DNA from: an uncultured Oscillospiraceae bacterium
Lineage (GTDB): Bacteria; Bacillota; Clostridia; Oscillospirales; Oscillospiraceae
Assembly (NCBI GenBank): GCA_934655935.1
Contig: CAKUHJ010000065.1
Coordinates: 1-10,020 of the forward strand
Direction of reading: 5' to 3'
Length of the DNA: 10,020 nt
The position numbers were made by a program, and so were the translations under genes. This document shows, in pieces, positions 1 through 6,173 of this stretch (position 1 is its first letter; every line of letters starts with the position of its first letter). Below the pieces are notes generated by a model. That model was not told the origin of the DNA. It did no database searches and saw only the letters and a program-made list of their open reading frames with translations.

Positions 1-284
1 GTGCCGATGTTGACGCCGAGAACCGGAATTTTATGCTCCGTGGCAATCTTGGACGCGTGAAGAATCGTCCCGTCGCCGCCGAAGCAGATGAGCATATCGG
101 CGCTCTGAATCTCCCGGCGGAGGTCGCCGAAGTCCAGATCCTCCGGCAGCTCCACATTCCGGTCGACGTCGAACGGCAGGCAGACCCGGACCTCCGCGCC
201 GCTTTCCTGCAGCAGCCGGCAGGCCTGCCGGACCGTTTTGAACTGTTTGTCCCGATAGGGATTGGGCGTCAACACCAGCTTCAT
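1..284 (-). CDS. nadK: NAD kinase, N-terminal part (runs off the window)
   Basis: NAD kinase phosphorylates NAD to NADP with ATP (or polyphosphate) in the cytoplasm. Only the first 94 codons are present; the gene continues past base 1. The translation begins MKLVLTPNPYRDKQF. It carries the family's nucleotide-binding GGDGT motif at residues 69-73, inside LICFGGDGTILHAS, followed by PVLGVNIG at the cut, where the family normally reads GVNxGxLGFL. The ATG shares four bases (ATGA) with the stop of tlyA, and an AGGAG ribosome site lies about 8 nt upstream, so it is translationally coupled to tlyA. The order dxs-tlyA-nadK is a familiar clostridial cluster, usually followed by argR and recN, which would lie outside this window. 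Product assignment is confident despite truncation by the window edge. Confidence 0.93.
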   Translation of the reverse strand, partial: MKLVLTPNPYRDKQFKTVRQACRLLQESGAEVRVCLPFDVDRNVELPEDLDFGDLRREIQSADMLICFGGDGTILHASKIATEHKIPVLGVNIG

Positions 285-1093
285 ATCCCGGCTCCTTTCA
301 GTTGCTCGTGCGCCTGACGGACAAGCGCGGGAATATCCGGCGCAAAATCGCCGCCCGGCTGCAGGGAAAGATGCGCCAGAAACTCGATATTCCCCTCCGG
401 GCCCTTGACGGGCGAAAACGTCAGATTCCGCAGCGTGAAGCCAAGCCCGGCCGCAAGCTCCAGGAAATTCTTCAGCACCAACTCGTGCACCGCGGGATCG
501 CGCACTACGCCCTTCTTCCCCACGAGCTCCTTCCCGGCCTCAAACTGGGGCTTGATCAGGCAGAGCACCTGCCCCGTGGGACAAAGCAGCTTCTGAATGA
601 CCGGCAGCACCAGCTTCAGAGAGATAAACGAAACGTCCACCACGGAAAGGTCCAGCGGCTCTGCAAGCTGCCCGGGCGTGACATAGCGGATATTGGTCCG
701 CTCCATGACGACCACGCGCGGGTCCGAGCGGATTTTCCAGGCGAGCTGCCCATAGCCGACGTCAATGGCGTAGACCTTTTTCGCCCCCTTCTGCAGAAGG
801 CAGTCGGTAAAGCCGCCGGTGGACGCGCCGGAGTCGCTGCAGACATAGCCTGCCGGGTCCACGCCGAAGCTCCGCAGCGCCTTTTCCAGCTTCAGTCCGC
901 CCCGGCTTACATAGGGGCATGCGCTGCCGCGCACCTCAATCTGCGCCTCGGGCGTTACCTCAAAGCCGGCCTTATCCGCCCGCTGCCCGTTTACAAACAC
1001 CTCGCCCGCCATAATCGAGGCCTGCGCGCGCGTGCGCGATTCTGCCAGGCCCAGCTCCACCAGGCGGACGTCCAGACGCTCCTTATGCTTCAT
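281..1093 (-). CDS. tlyA: TlyA family rRNA 2'-O-methyltransferase (S4 + FtsJ domains)
   Basis: 270 residues, the normal family length. TlyA proteins use S-adenosylmethionine to methylate the ribose 2'-OH of cytidines in 16S and/or 23S rRNA; older annotations call them hemolysin A. An S4 RNA-binding domain occupies roughly residues 6-60. An FtsJ-type methyltransferase domain follows: YVSRGGLKLEKAL (61-73), SAM-binding DSGASTGGFTD (87-97), DVSFISL (153-159), LIKPQFEAGKE (179-189) and GPEGNIEFL (231-239). These supply the K-D-K-E tetrad typical of FtsJ enzymes. The frame is open 17 codons further upstream, but the start at 1093 is preferred: an AGGAGGAG site sits about 7 nt before it and the protein then begins MKHKERLDVRL as in homologues. 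It overlaps the end of dxs by 11 nt and the nadK start by 4 nt. Whether it modifies one or both rRNAs cannot be told from sequence. Confidence 0.93.
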   Translation of the reverse strand: MKHKERLDVRLVELGLAESRTRAQASIMAGEVFVNGQRADKAGFEVTPEAQIEVRGSACPYVSRGGLKLEKALRSFGVDPAGYVCSDSGASTGGFTDCLLQKGAKKVYAIDVGYGQLAWKIRSDPRVVVMERTNIRYVTPGQLAEPLDLSVVDVSFISLKLVLPVIQKLLCPTGQVLCLIKPQFEAGKELVGKKGVVRDPAVHELVLKNFLELAAGLGFTLRNLTFSPVKGPEGNIEFLAHLSLQPGGDFAPDIPALVRQAHEQLKGAGI

Positions 1094-2927
1094 CGAAAAG
1101 CTCCTCCTGTATTCCTGCGGCAATCCCAGCGCCGTCCAGCGCATATTTTTTCAGCAGTTCCGGCACGGAGCCGTGGGTCACAAAGCCCCTTCCCAGATTC
1201 CGCTTGCGGCAGACCGCGCGGATTCCCTTCTGCGCCAGATGAGAAAAAATCTCGTCTGCAAGGCAGCCCAGATCCGACGTCTCCTCCGCAACGAACACGC
1301 GCCCTGTCTTCCGGGCCGCCGCCTCAACCGGCGCCCAGTCCACCGGGGAAAGCGTCATCAGCTTGACCAGCGCGACGGAAATCCCCTTTGCCTGCAGGCG
1401 TTTCGCCGCGTCCAGGCAGGCGGCCGTCATGCTGCCGTAGAAAATCAGCGCCGCGTCCGCGCCGTCCCTGGTCCAGGTGCCGAAGCCAAGCTCCGGAAGG
1501 CCCGGGTCCGTTCCGCGCGGATATCGGACCGCCGCAGGGCCCTCGTCGTGCAGCGCCGCCTGCTCCAGCGCCCAGCGAAGCTCACGAAAGCTCGCGGGCG
1601 AATAAATTTTCAGCCCCGGAATCTGGCGAAGATATCCCACGTCAAAAATCCCATGGTGCGTCTCTCCGTCCTGCCCGACCAGGCCGCACCGGTCCACCGC
1701 CAGAACCACGTGATTGCGAAGAATGGACACGTCCTGCAGAAGCATATCGTAGCTTCGCTGCAGAAACGTCGAATAAACTGCGACCACCGGCTTCATTCCC
1801 TGCTTCGCAAGCCCCGCGGCCATGCTGACGGCGTGCCCCTCGGCGATGCCGACGTCAAAAAAGCGCTCCGGGAAGGCGGCGGCAAAGGCGTCCAGCCCAG
1901 TCCCGTGCTGCATGGCGGCGGTAATGGCGCAGATTCCCGCGTCCTGCCGCGCAAGCTCCGTGAGCTTTTCGCCAAAGACGTCGGAAAAGCTCTGCGCCTC
2001 GGGCGCAAAGCTCTGCCCGTTCTCCGGGTCAAAGCGCCCCACGCCGTGGAAATCCTGCGGCGCGCGCTCCGCGGGCGCGTAGCCGCGCCCCTTCTGTGTG
2101 ATCAGGTGCACCAGAACCGGCTCCTTGAGCGCAGCCGCCGTTTTCAGCAGCGACGTCATCCGCGGAATATCGTGCCCGTCCACGGGCCCAAGATACGTAA
2201 AGCCGAGATTGTCAAAAAGATTCGCGCCGATCAGCCGCTGGCGCAGGCGCGCCTTGAGCGCGTGCGTCAGCCGGTAAAGCTTTTTCCCGAAGGCGCTCTT
2301 TGCGGTCAGGCTCCGGTACCAGAGCTTCAGGTCAATATATCCCGGCCGCAGGCGCGCCTGCGCCAGATACCGGGAAATCGCGCCGACGTTCGGCGTGATG
2401 GACATCCCGTTGTCGTTGAGAATCACAATCATCGGCTCGCGGCTCGCCCCGGCATTGTTCAGCCCCTCATAGGCAAGGCCGCCGGTCAGCGCGCCGTCCC
2501 CCAGCAGCGCGAGGACCTGATAGTCCTCCCCCTGCAGCGTTCTTGCCCGCGCCATACCCAGCGCGACGGACACTGCGTTTGACGCGTGCCCCGCGACAAA
2601 CGCGTCGTGCGGGCTTTCGCAGGGCTTCGGAAAGCCCGAAATCCCGCCGAGCTGCCGCAGGCCCGAAAATTCCTGCATCCGTCCGGTCAGAAGCTTGTGC
2701 ACATAGCACTGATGCCCCACGTCGAAGACCAGCCGGTCCTTTGAGGTATCAAAGGCCAGCTGAATGGCGACGCTCAGCTCCACAACGCCGAGGTTGGAGG
2801 CCAGGTGACCGCCCGTCTGGCTGACGTGCTCCACCAGAAAACGGCGGATCTCCGCGCACAGCGCCTGCTGCTGCGCCGGCTGCAGGGCAAGAAGATCGTC
2901 TCTGGAGTGAATCTGTTCTAAAATCAT
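1083..2927 (-). CDS. dxs: 1-deoxy-D-xylulose-5-phosphate synthase
   Basis: 614 residues, about the size of the E. coli enzyme (620). It condenses pyruvate and glyceraldehyde 3-phosphate, using thiamine diphosphate, to DXP, the first step of the non-mevalonate isoprenoid pathway and a precursor for thiamine and pyridoxal. Visible landmarks are TGGHLASNLG (38-47), GHAS (113-116) and the TPP/Mg motif GDGALTGG (143-150) closed by NDN (171-173). The pyrimidine-binding domain has DVGIAEGHAVSMAAG with the catalytic Glu near 363, then YSTFLQRSYD and DRCGLVGQDGETHHG (412-426). A transketolase C-terminal domain ends the protein. Two positions differ from the textbook form: SNA follows GHA where E. coli has STS, and IAEGH replaces IAEQH. 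The N-terminus MILEQIHSRDDL matches family starts, but the ribosome site is weak, with no clear GGAGG. First gene of the dxs-tlyA-nadK operon. Confidence 0.96.
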   Translation of the reverse strand: MILEQIHSRDDLLALQPAQQQALCAEIRRFLVEHVSQTGGHLASNLGVVELSVAIQLAFDTSKDRLVFDVGHQCYVHKLLTGRMQEFSGLRQLGGISGFPKPCESPHDAFVAGHASNAVSVALGMARARTLQGEDYQVLALLGDGALTGGLAYEGLNNAGASREPMIVILNDNGMSITPNVGAISRYLAQARLRPGYIDLKLWYRSLTAKSAFGKKLYRLTHALKARLRQRLIGANLFDNLGFTYLGPVDGHDIPRMTSLLKTAAALKEPVLVHLITQKGRGYAPAERAPQDFHGVGRFDPENGQSFAPEAQSFSDVFGEKLTELARQDAGICAITAAMQHGTGLDAFAAAFPERFFDVGIAEGHAVSMAAGLAKQGMKPVVAVYSTFLQRSYDMLLQDVSILRNHVVLAVDRCGLVGQDGETHHGIFDVGYLRQIPGLKIYSPASFRELRWALEQAALHDEGPAAVRYPRGTDPGLPELGFGTWTRDGADAALIFYGSMTAACLDAAKRLQAKGISVALVKLMTLSPVDWAPVEAAARKTGRVFVAEETSDLGCLADEIFSHLAQKGIRAVCRKRNLGRGFVTHGSVPELLKKYALDGAGIAAGIQEELFDEA

Positions 2928-2976
2928 GAAGGTCTCAGAAGGCTTCTTTCTTTGTATATTTTTGTAGTTTATTGCG

Positions 2977-3005
2977 AGTATACCATAAATTCACCGTATA
3001 TACAA
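2977..3005 (-). promoter_or_regulatory. Sigma-A-type promoter of dxs-tlyA-nadK
   Basis: On the minus strand a TTGTAT -35 box (3005-3000) and a TATACT -10 box (2982-2977) are separated by exactly 17 bases. A TGG just before the -10 makes it an extended -10. Transcription would start near 2970, leaving a leader of about 43 nt before dxs. The promoter lies just past the terminator of the upstream decarboxylase genes, so dxs appears to be independently transcribed. The -35 box is poor (3 of 6 consensus bases); the extended -10 probably compensates. Confidence 0.7.
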
Positions 3006-3020
3006 GCATATATTCGCCTC

Positions 3021-3070
3021 TTCCCGCAAAAAACGGGGCAGCCCGAAGACTGCCCCGTTTTTTGCGGGAA
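3021..3070 (-). terminator. Strong intrinsic terminator after the decarboxylase unit
   Basis: A perfect 21-bp inverted repeat (3021-3041 with 3050-3070) encloses an 8-nt loop. Its core is CGGGGCAG/CTGCCCCG. On the minus strand the core is followed by six T, and on the plus strand likewise, so the sequence could terminate either way. The minus-strand role is the relevant one: it begins 2 nt after the stop of the small OadG-like gene and precedes the dxs promoter. The U-tract is itself part of the extended stem because it pairs with the A-tract upstream. Confidence 0.93.
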
Positions 3071-3072
3071 TA

Positions 3073-3204
3073 TCAGGCGCGCTCCTCGCCGAGCTTTCTC
3101 AGCAGCAGCATCGCCAGAACCATGACGCCCGTCACAAGAAAAATCCCTGCCATACCCTTGCCCATCATCTGAAGGGACTGCAAAAACACCTGCATTGTAT
3201 CCAT
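3073..3204 (-). CDS. OadG-like small membrane subunit of a Na+-pumping decarboxylase
   Basis: A 43-residue protein: a short polar start, then SLQMMGKGMAGIFLVTG and VMVLAMLLLRKL, ending GEERA. One membrane span covers roughly residues 17-36. The pattern of a Met/Gly-rich amphipathic stretch running into a single helix with a basic end resembles the N-terminal helix of OadG, the gamma subunit that holds oxaloacetate decarboxylase complexes together. Usual gamma subunits are about 80-120 residues with a hydrophilic tail; this one has almost none, so it resembles the short OadG-related proteins found beside OadB in Firmicutes. It starts 4 nt after the stop of the beta-subunit gene, with a GGGGTGAT ribosome site overlapping that stop, so co-translation is likely. 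The family link rests on context plus a short pattern; that it is a real gene is well supported by spacing and the terminator right behind it. Confidence 0.78.
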   Translation of the reverse strand: MDTMQVFLQSLQMMGKGMAGIFLVTGVMVLAMLLLRKLGEERA

Positions 3205-3208
3205 ACCA

Positions 3209-4336
3209 TCACCCCAGCATATTCAGAATCAGGCCGCCCGCAATCACGGAGGCCAGCTGCCCGGACACATTCACGCCCACTGCGTGCATCAGGAGGAAAT
3301 TGTTCGGGTCCTCCTTCAGGCCCATCTTATGTACCACACGCGCCGACATCGGGAACGCGGAAATGCCCGCCGCGCCGATCATGGGATTGAGCTTCCGGTC
3401 CTTGGGCAGGAAAAGGTTCATAAGCTTTGCCAGCAGTACGCCCCCCGCCGTATCAAACACAAAGGCCACAAGACCAAGGCCCAGAATCATGAGCGTCTGC
3501 GGCGTCAGGAAATATTCCGCCTGCATTCTGGCGGCAATGGTGAGGCCGAGCAGAAGCGTTACAAGATTGGAAAGCGTTTTCTGCGCCGTCTCCGACAGCG
3601 CGTCCAGCACGCCGCAGACCCGGATGAGATTGCCGAACATCAGAAAGCCGATCAGCGCGACGCTGCGCGGAGAAACAATCCCGGCAATGACGGTCATGAC
3701 AATGGGAAAGAGGATTTTGGTCTTTTTCGAAATCTTCTTCTGCTGGTACGGCATGCGGATCAGGCGCTCCTTTTTGCTCGTCATGAGCCGGATCACCGGC
3801 GGCTGCACCAGCGGCACAAGCGCCATATAGGAGTAGGCCGCCACCATAATTGCGCCCAGATACCTGGAGTTCAGGAGGTTTGCGACAAAAATGGACGTCG
3901 GACCGTCCGCCGCGCCGATAATACCGATGGACGCTGCATCCTTGATCGGGAAGCCCAGCAGCGCCGCAAGGCTCATCGTGAGGAAGATGCCGAACTGCGC
4001 CGCAGCGCCGAAGAACATCAGCTTCGGGTTGGTCAGGAGCGGCTCAAAATCGATCATCGCGCCGATGCCGATAAACAGCAGCAGCGGAAACAGCTCATTT
4101 GCCACGCCCGCGGCGAACAGCACATCCAGCACACCCTCCTCCGCGCCGGTTTCATACAGCTGAGTCACCGCGCCGGAAAGCGGCAGGTTGACCAGAATTG
4201 CGCCGAAGCCCATCGGCAGCAGAAGCGTCGGCTCCATATCCTTTTTGATGGCCAGGTAGATCAGCAGCCCTCCGATCGCCCACATGACCAGCTGCTGCCA
4301 GGTCAGGTTGGCTGCATTTGAAAAAAGCTCTGCCAT
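3209..4336 (-). CDS. Sodium ion-translocating decarboxylase, beta subunit (OadB/GcdB/MmdB family)
   Basis: 375 residues, very hydrophobic, with about 9-11 predicted membrane segments. Beta subunits of the biotin-dependent decarboxylases (oxaloacetate, methylmalonyl-CoA, glutaconyl-CoA) release CO2 from carboxybiotin and export Na+ across the cytoplasmic membrane. Family signatures are YLAIKKDMEPTLLLPMGFGAILVNLP (27-52), GIGAMIDFEPLL (90-101), GIIGAADGPTSIFVANLL with the functional Asp at 144, the GAAGISAFPMSARV stretch and the C-terminal MHAVGVNVSGQLAS (350-363). The start at 4336 has a GGAGGG site about 6 nt upstream. The next gene is the OadG-like protein. No carboxyltransferase (alpha) or biotin-carrier gene is in the window, so the substrate cannot be decided and I give no symbol; those partners must be encoded elsewhere. 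Expression appears to be controlled by the riboswitch-terminator immediately upstream. Confidence 0.93.
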   Translation of the reverse strand: MAELFSNAANLTWQQLVMWAIGGLLIYLAIKKDMEPTLLLPMGFGAILVNLPLSGAVTQLYETGAEEGVLDVLFAAGVANELFPLLLFIGIGAMIDFEPLLTNPKLMFFGAAAQFGIFLTMSLAALLGFPIKDAASIGIIGAADGPTSIFVANLLNSRYLGAIMVAAYSYMALVPLVQPPVIRLMTSKKERLIRMPYQQKKISKKTKILFPIVMTVIAGIVSPRSVALIGFLMFGNLIRVCGVLDALSETAQKTLSNLVTLLLGLTIAARMQAEYFLTPQTLMILGLGLVAFVFDTAGGVLLAKLMNLFLPKDRKLNPMIGAAGISAFPMSARVVHKMGLKEDPNNFLLMHAVGVNVSGQLASVIAGGLILNMLG

Positions 4337-4357
4337 AAAATCCCTCCAATTAAATAT

Positions 4358-4401
4358 AAAAAACAGACTTTTACTGCAGCCGGAGGCTGCAGTAAAAGTC
4401 T
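4358..4401 (-). terminator. Intrinsic terminator in the decarboxylase leader (riboswitch expression platform)
   Basis: A 16-bp perfect stem (4365-4380 with 4386-4401), extended by one C-G pair to leave a 3-nt loop, is followed on the minus strand by G and six T (4363-4358). It sits only about 10 nt before the ribosome site of the beta-subunit gene, so it must act on that gene's own leader. Its 5' arm contains CTTTTAC, which is also the 3' strand of the aptamer closing stem; the two structures exclude each other. Confidence 0.9.
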
Positions 4402-4481
4402 TGCTTTTTCAGTCTGAAGCGGGCTTTCGCCGTATTGACGCCAAAGACGCGGGATTCCTCCCGCTCGCTACTCCCTTTTAC
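4392..4481 (-). promoter_or_regulatory. Metal-ion riboswitch aptamer (yybP-ykoY-like core; Na+-sensing class an alternative)
   Basis: Read on the minus strand, a closing stem GTAAAAG (4481-4475) / CTTTTAC (4398-4392) flanks an asymmetric loop GGAGTA / AAGA and a GC/GC stem start. This gives the pair GGGAGTAGC ... GCAAGAC, which matches the conserved core of the Mn2+-sensing yybP-ykoY aptamers as I know it. Inside are a GCGGGA/TCCCGC hairpin with a GGAA loop, then CGTCAATAC followed by a GGC-GAAA-GCC hairpin and CGC, resembling the metal-binding internal loop of that family. The 3' strand of the closing stem is reused in the 5' arm of the following terminator. Ligand binding should therefore favour read-through (an ON switch). 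The gene controlled is a Na+ pump subunit, so a Na+ riboswitch class cannot be excluded from sequence alone. Confidence 0.8.
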
Positions 4482-4487
4482 AGGTTT

Positions 4488-4493
4488 ATCCTA
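4488..4493 (-). promoter_or_regulatory. Probable extended -10 promoter element of the decarboxylase unit
   Basis: TAGGAT preceded by TGA on the minus strand gives an extended -10 element (4 of 6 consensus bases). Transcription would begin near 4481, exactly at the first base of the aptamer closing stem, which is the main reason for the call. No convincing -35 box is visible 16-18 bases upstream. Confidence 0.45.
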
Positions 4494-4543
4494 TCACACG
4501 GGGCATGAAAACGCACATAAAGAACGCGCTAAGAATTTCAGGC

Positions 4544-5875
4544 TCAGAGCTCCTCCTTATCGCCCTTCTGGCGGATGGTGATCCTGATCGGCGTGCCGGT
4601 CAGACCGAAGACCGCGCGGATCTGATTTTCAAGATACCGCTGGTAGGAGAAGTGGAACAGGCGCGCATCGTTGCAGAAAATCACAAAATGCGGCGGCTTG
4701 ACGCCGACCTGCGTCATATAGTAAATCTTCAGACGGCGGCCCTTGTCCGTAGGCGGCTGCACGCGCGCGGTCGCATCCTCGAGAATGTTGTTGAGCATGC
4801 CCGTGGTGATGCGCATGGTGTTCTGGTTGGAAACGGCGTTGATGAGCTCAAAGAGCTTGTCCACGCGCTGCCCGGTCAGCGCGGAAATAAATTGCACGGG
4901 CGCGTACTGCATGTAGCTCAGGTCCCGGCGGATATCGGCGGTCATCTTGTCCATGGTGTTGGTGTCCTTTTCGACCATATCCCACTTGTTGACCACAACG
5001 ATGCAGGCCTTTCCGGCCTCATGCGCAAGGCCCGCGACCTTGGTATCCTGCTCGGTGACGCCCTCGTTGGCGTCAATGAGAATCAGGCAGACGTCCGCGC
5101 GCTCGATGGCCGACACGGAGCGGAGATTGGAATACTTCTCCACCGCGTCGTCCACCTTGGATTTGCGGCGCATGCCGGCGGTATCGATAAAAAGATACTT
5201 GCCGTACTGGTTTTCAAAATAGCTGTCGATGGCGTCGCGCGTCGTACCGGCGACATTGGAGACAATCACGCGCTCCTCGCCCAGGATTTTATTCAGAAGA
5301 CTCGACTTGCCGACGTTCGGCTTGCCGATGATGGCGACCTTGACGACGTCCTCGTCGTATTCCTCTTCCTCTGCCTCCGGAAACGAGGCCACGCACGCAT
5401 CCAGAAGGTCGCCCGTGCCATGGCCGTGAATCGCGGAAACCTCAATCGGATCGCCGAGGCCCAGGCCGTAGAACTCATAGGATTCGGGATTGACGCCGCC
5501 GGTCTGGTCGCACTTGTTGACCGCCAGCACAACGGGCTTCCTCGCCCGCTTGAGCATTGCCGCAACCTCGGCGTCCGCCGCGGTCAGACCGACCGTCACG
5601 TCGACGACCATGATGATAACCGTTGCGGTCTCAATGGCAATCTCCGCCTGGCGGCGCATGAACTGCAGCATTTCGTTGTTCGTGCCGGGCTCAATACCGC
5701 CGGTATCCACCAGCGCGAAGCTCCTGCCGTTCCATTCGCATTCGCCGTAAATCCGGTCGCGCGTGACGCCGGGCGTATCCTCCACAATGGCCATACGGCG
5801 GCCGGTCAGCTTATTGAAGAGCATCGATTTGCCGACATTCGGGCGGCCAACGACGGCCACGATCGGTTTTGCCAT
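4544..5875 (-). CDS. der: Ribosome assembly GTPase Der (EngA)
   Basis: 443 residues with two tandem GTPase domains and a C-terminal KH-like domain, the unique Der/EngA layout; it acts in 50S subunit maturation. Domain 1 shows GRPNVGKS (10-17), VTRD (37-40), DTGG (57-60), NKCD (120-123) and an SA switch (147-148). Domain 2 shows GKPNVGKS (184-191), TTRD (211-214), DTAG (231-234), NKWD (296-299) and SALTG (331-335). The KH-like part (about 350-443) includes YYMTQVGVKPPHFVIF and FGLTGTPIRI. The start at 5875 (MAKPIVAVVG) is chosen over one seven codons upstream because AAGGAGGG sits about 6 nt before it and homologues start here. It follows rpmF on the same strand, with a terminator-like hairpin between them. 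The beta-subunit promoter and riboswitch begin about 50 nt after its stop. No separate terminator for der is evident apart from the riboswitch hairpin. Confidence 0.96.
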   Translation of the reverse strand: MAKPIVAVVGRPNVGKSMLFNKLTGRRMAIVEDTPGVTRDRIYGECEWNGRSFALVDTGGIEPGTNNEMLQFMRRQAEIAIETATVIIMVVDVTVGLTAADAEVAAMLKRARKPVVLAVNKCDQTGGVNPESYEFYGLGLGDPIEVSAIHGHGTGDLLDACVASFPEAEEEEYDEDVVKVAIIGKPNVGKSSLLNKILGEERVIVSNVAGTTRDAIDSYFENQYGKYLFIDTAGMRRKSKVDDAVEKYSNLRSVSAIERADVCLILIDANEGVTEQDTKVAGLAHEAGKACIVVVNKWDMVEKDTNTMDKMTADIRRDLSYMQYAPVQFISALTGQRVDKLFELINAVSNQNTMRITTGMLNNILEDATARVQPPTDKGRRLKIYYMTQVGVKPPHFVIFCNDARLFHFSYQRYLENQIRAVFGLTGTPIRITIRQKGDKEEL

Positions 5876-5897
5876 AGGGGTCCCTCCTTCAATCATG

Positions 5898-5931
5898 AAA
5901 AAGAGAGGGAGGCATATACATCCTCCCTCTC
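5898..5931 (-). terminator. Terminator-like hairpin between rpmF and der
   Basis: A perfect 10-bp stem (5903-5912 with 5922-5931) has a 9-nt loop and is followed on the minus strand by five T. It lies 17 nt after the rpmF stop and about 11 nt before the der ribosome site. Since no promoter for der is visible after it, it probably acts as a partial terminator that sets der expression below rpmF. Its 3' arm includes TCCCTC, which could also pair with GAGGGA in the der ribosome site. Confidence 0.75.
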
Positions 5932-5947
5932 CGTCTTTCGGCGCAAA

Positions 5948-6133
5948 TTACTCGGCCTCAACAGAAACGACCTGACGGCCATTGTAATAGCCGCAAGCCT
6001 TGCAGGCTCTGTGGGGCAGGCGGGGCTCGCCGCACTTCGGGCAAGCAACCACGCCGGGGATGTCCAGTTTCCAGTGGGAGCTGCGTCTCTTATCTCTTCT
6101 TGCGCGGGATACTTTTCTCTTGGGTACTGCCAT
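5948..6133 (-). CDS. rpmF: 50S ribosomal protein L32
   Basis: 61 residues starting [21 protein letters not shown], the standard L32 N-terminus. Four cysteines in CPKC (31-34) and CKAC (44-47) form the zinc-ribbon seen in the zinc-binding form of this large-subunit protein. The start at 6133 has a near-perfect AAGGAGGTG ribosome site about 7 nt upstream. The frame stays open further upstream, but that extension has no family resemblance and would overlap yceD. It is preceded by the DUF177/YceD gene, the classic partner of rpmF across bacteria, with a 40-nt gap. Confidence 0.97.
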   Translation of the reverse strand: MAVPKRKVSRARRDKRRSSHWKLDIPGVVACPKCGEPRLPHRACKACGYYNGRQVVSVEAE

Positions 6134-6154
6134 GTGGTACACCTCCTTGGTAAA

Positions 6155-6168
6155 ATGCCTTTCGGCAT
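6155..6168 (-). other. Small GAAA hairpin between yceD and rpmF
   Basis: In the 40-nt gap, the minus strand reads ATGCC-GAAA-GGCAT followed by TTTTA: a 5-bp stem with a stable tetraloop just before the rpmF ribosome site. It is too short for an efficient terminator. It may be an mRNA processing or stability element; the function is unknown. Confidence 0.3.
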
Positions 6169-6173
6169 AGTAT

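Noticed and set aside
1094..1144. Upstream extension of tlyA by 17 codons
   Set aside because: It would overlap dxs by over 60 nt and lacks a ribosome site, whereas the start at 1093 has AGGAGGAG and a family-like N-terminus.
1032..2582. A 516-codon open frame on the plus strand opposite dxs
   Set aside because: Arg/Pro/His-rich composition typical of antisense translation of GC-rich genes; dxs on the other strand is unambiguous.
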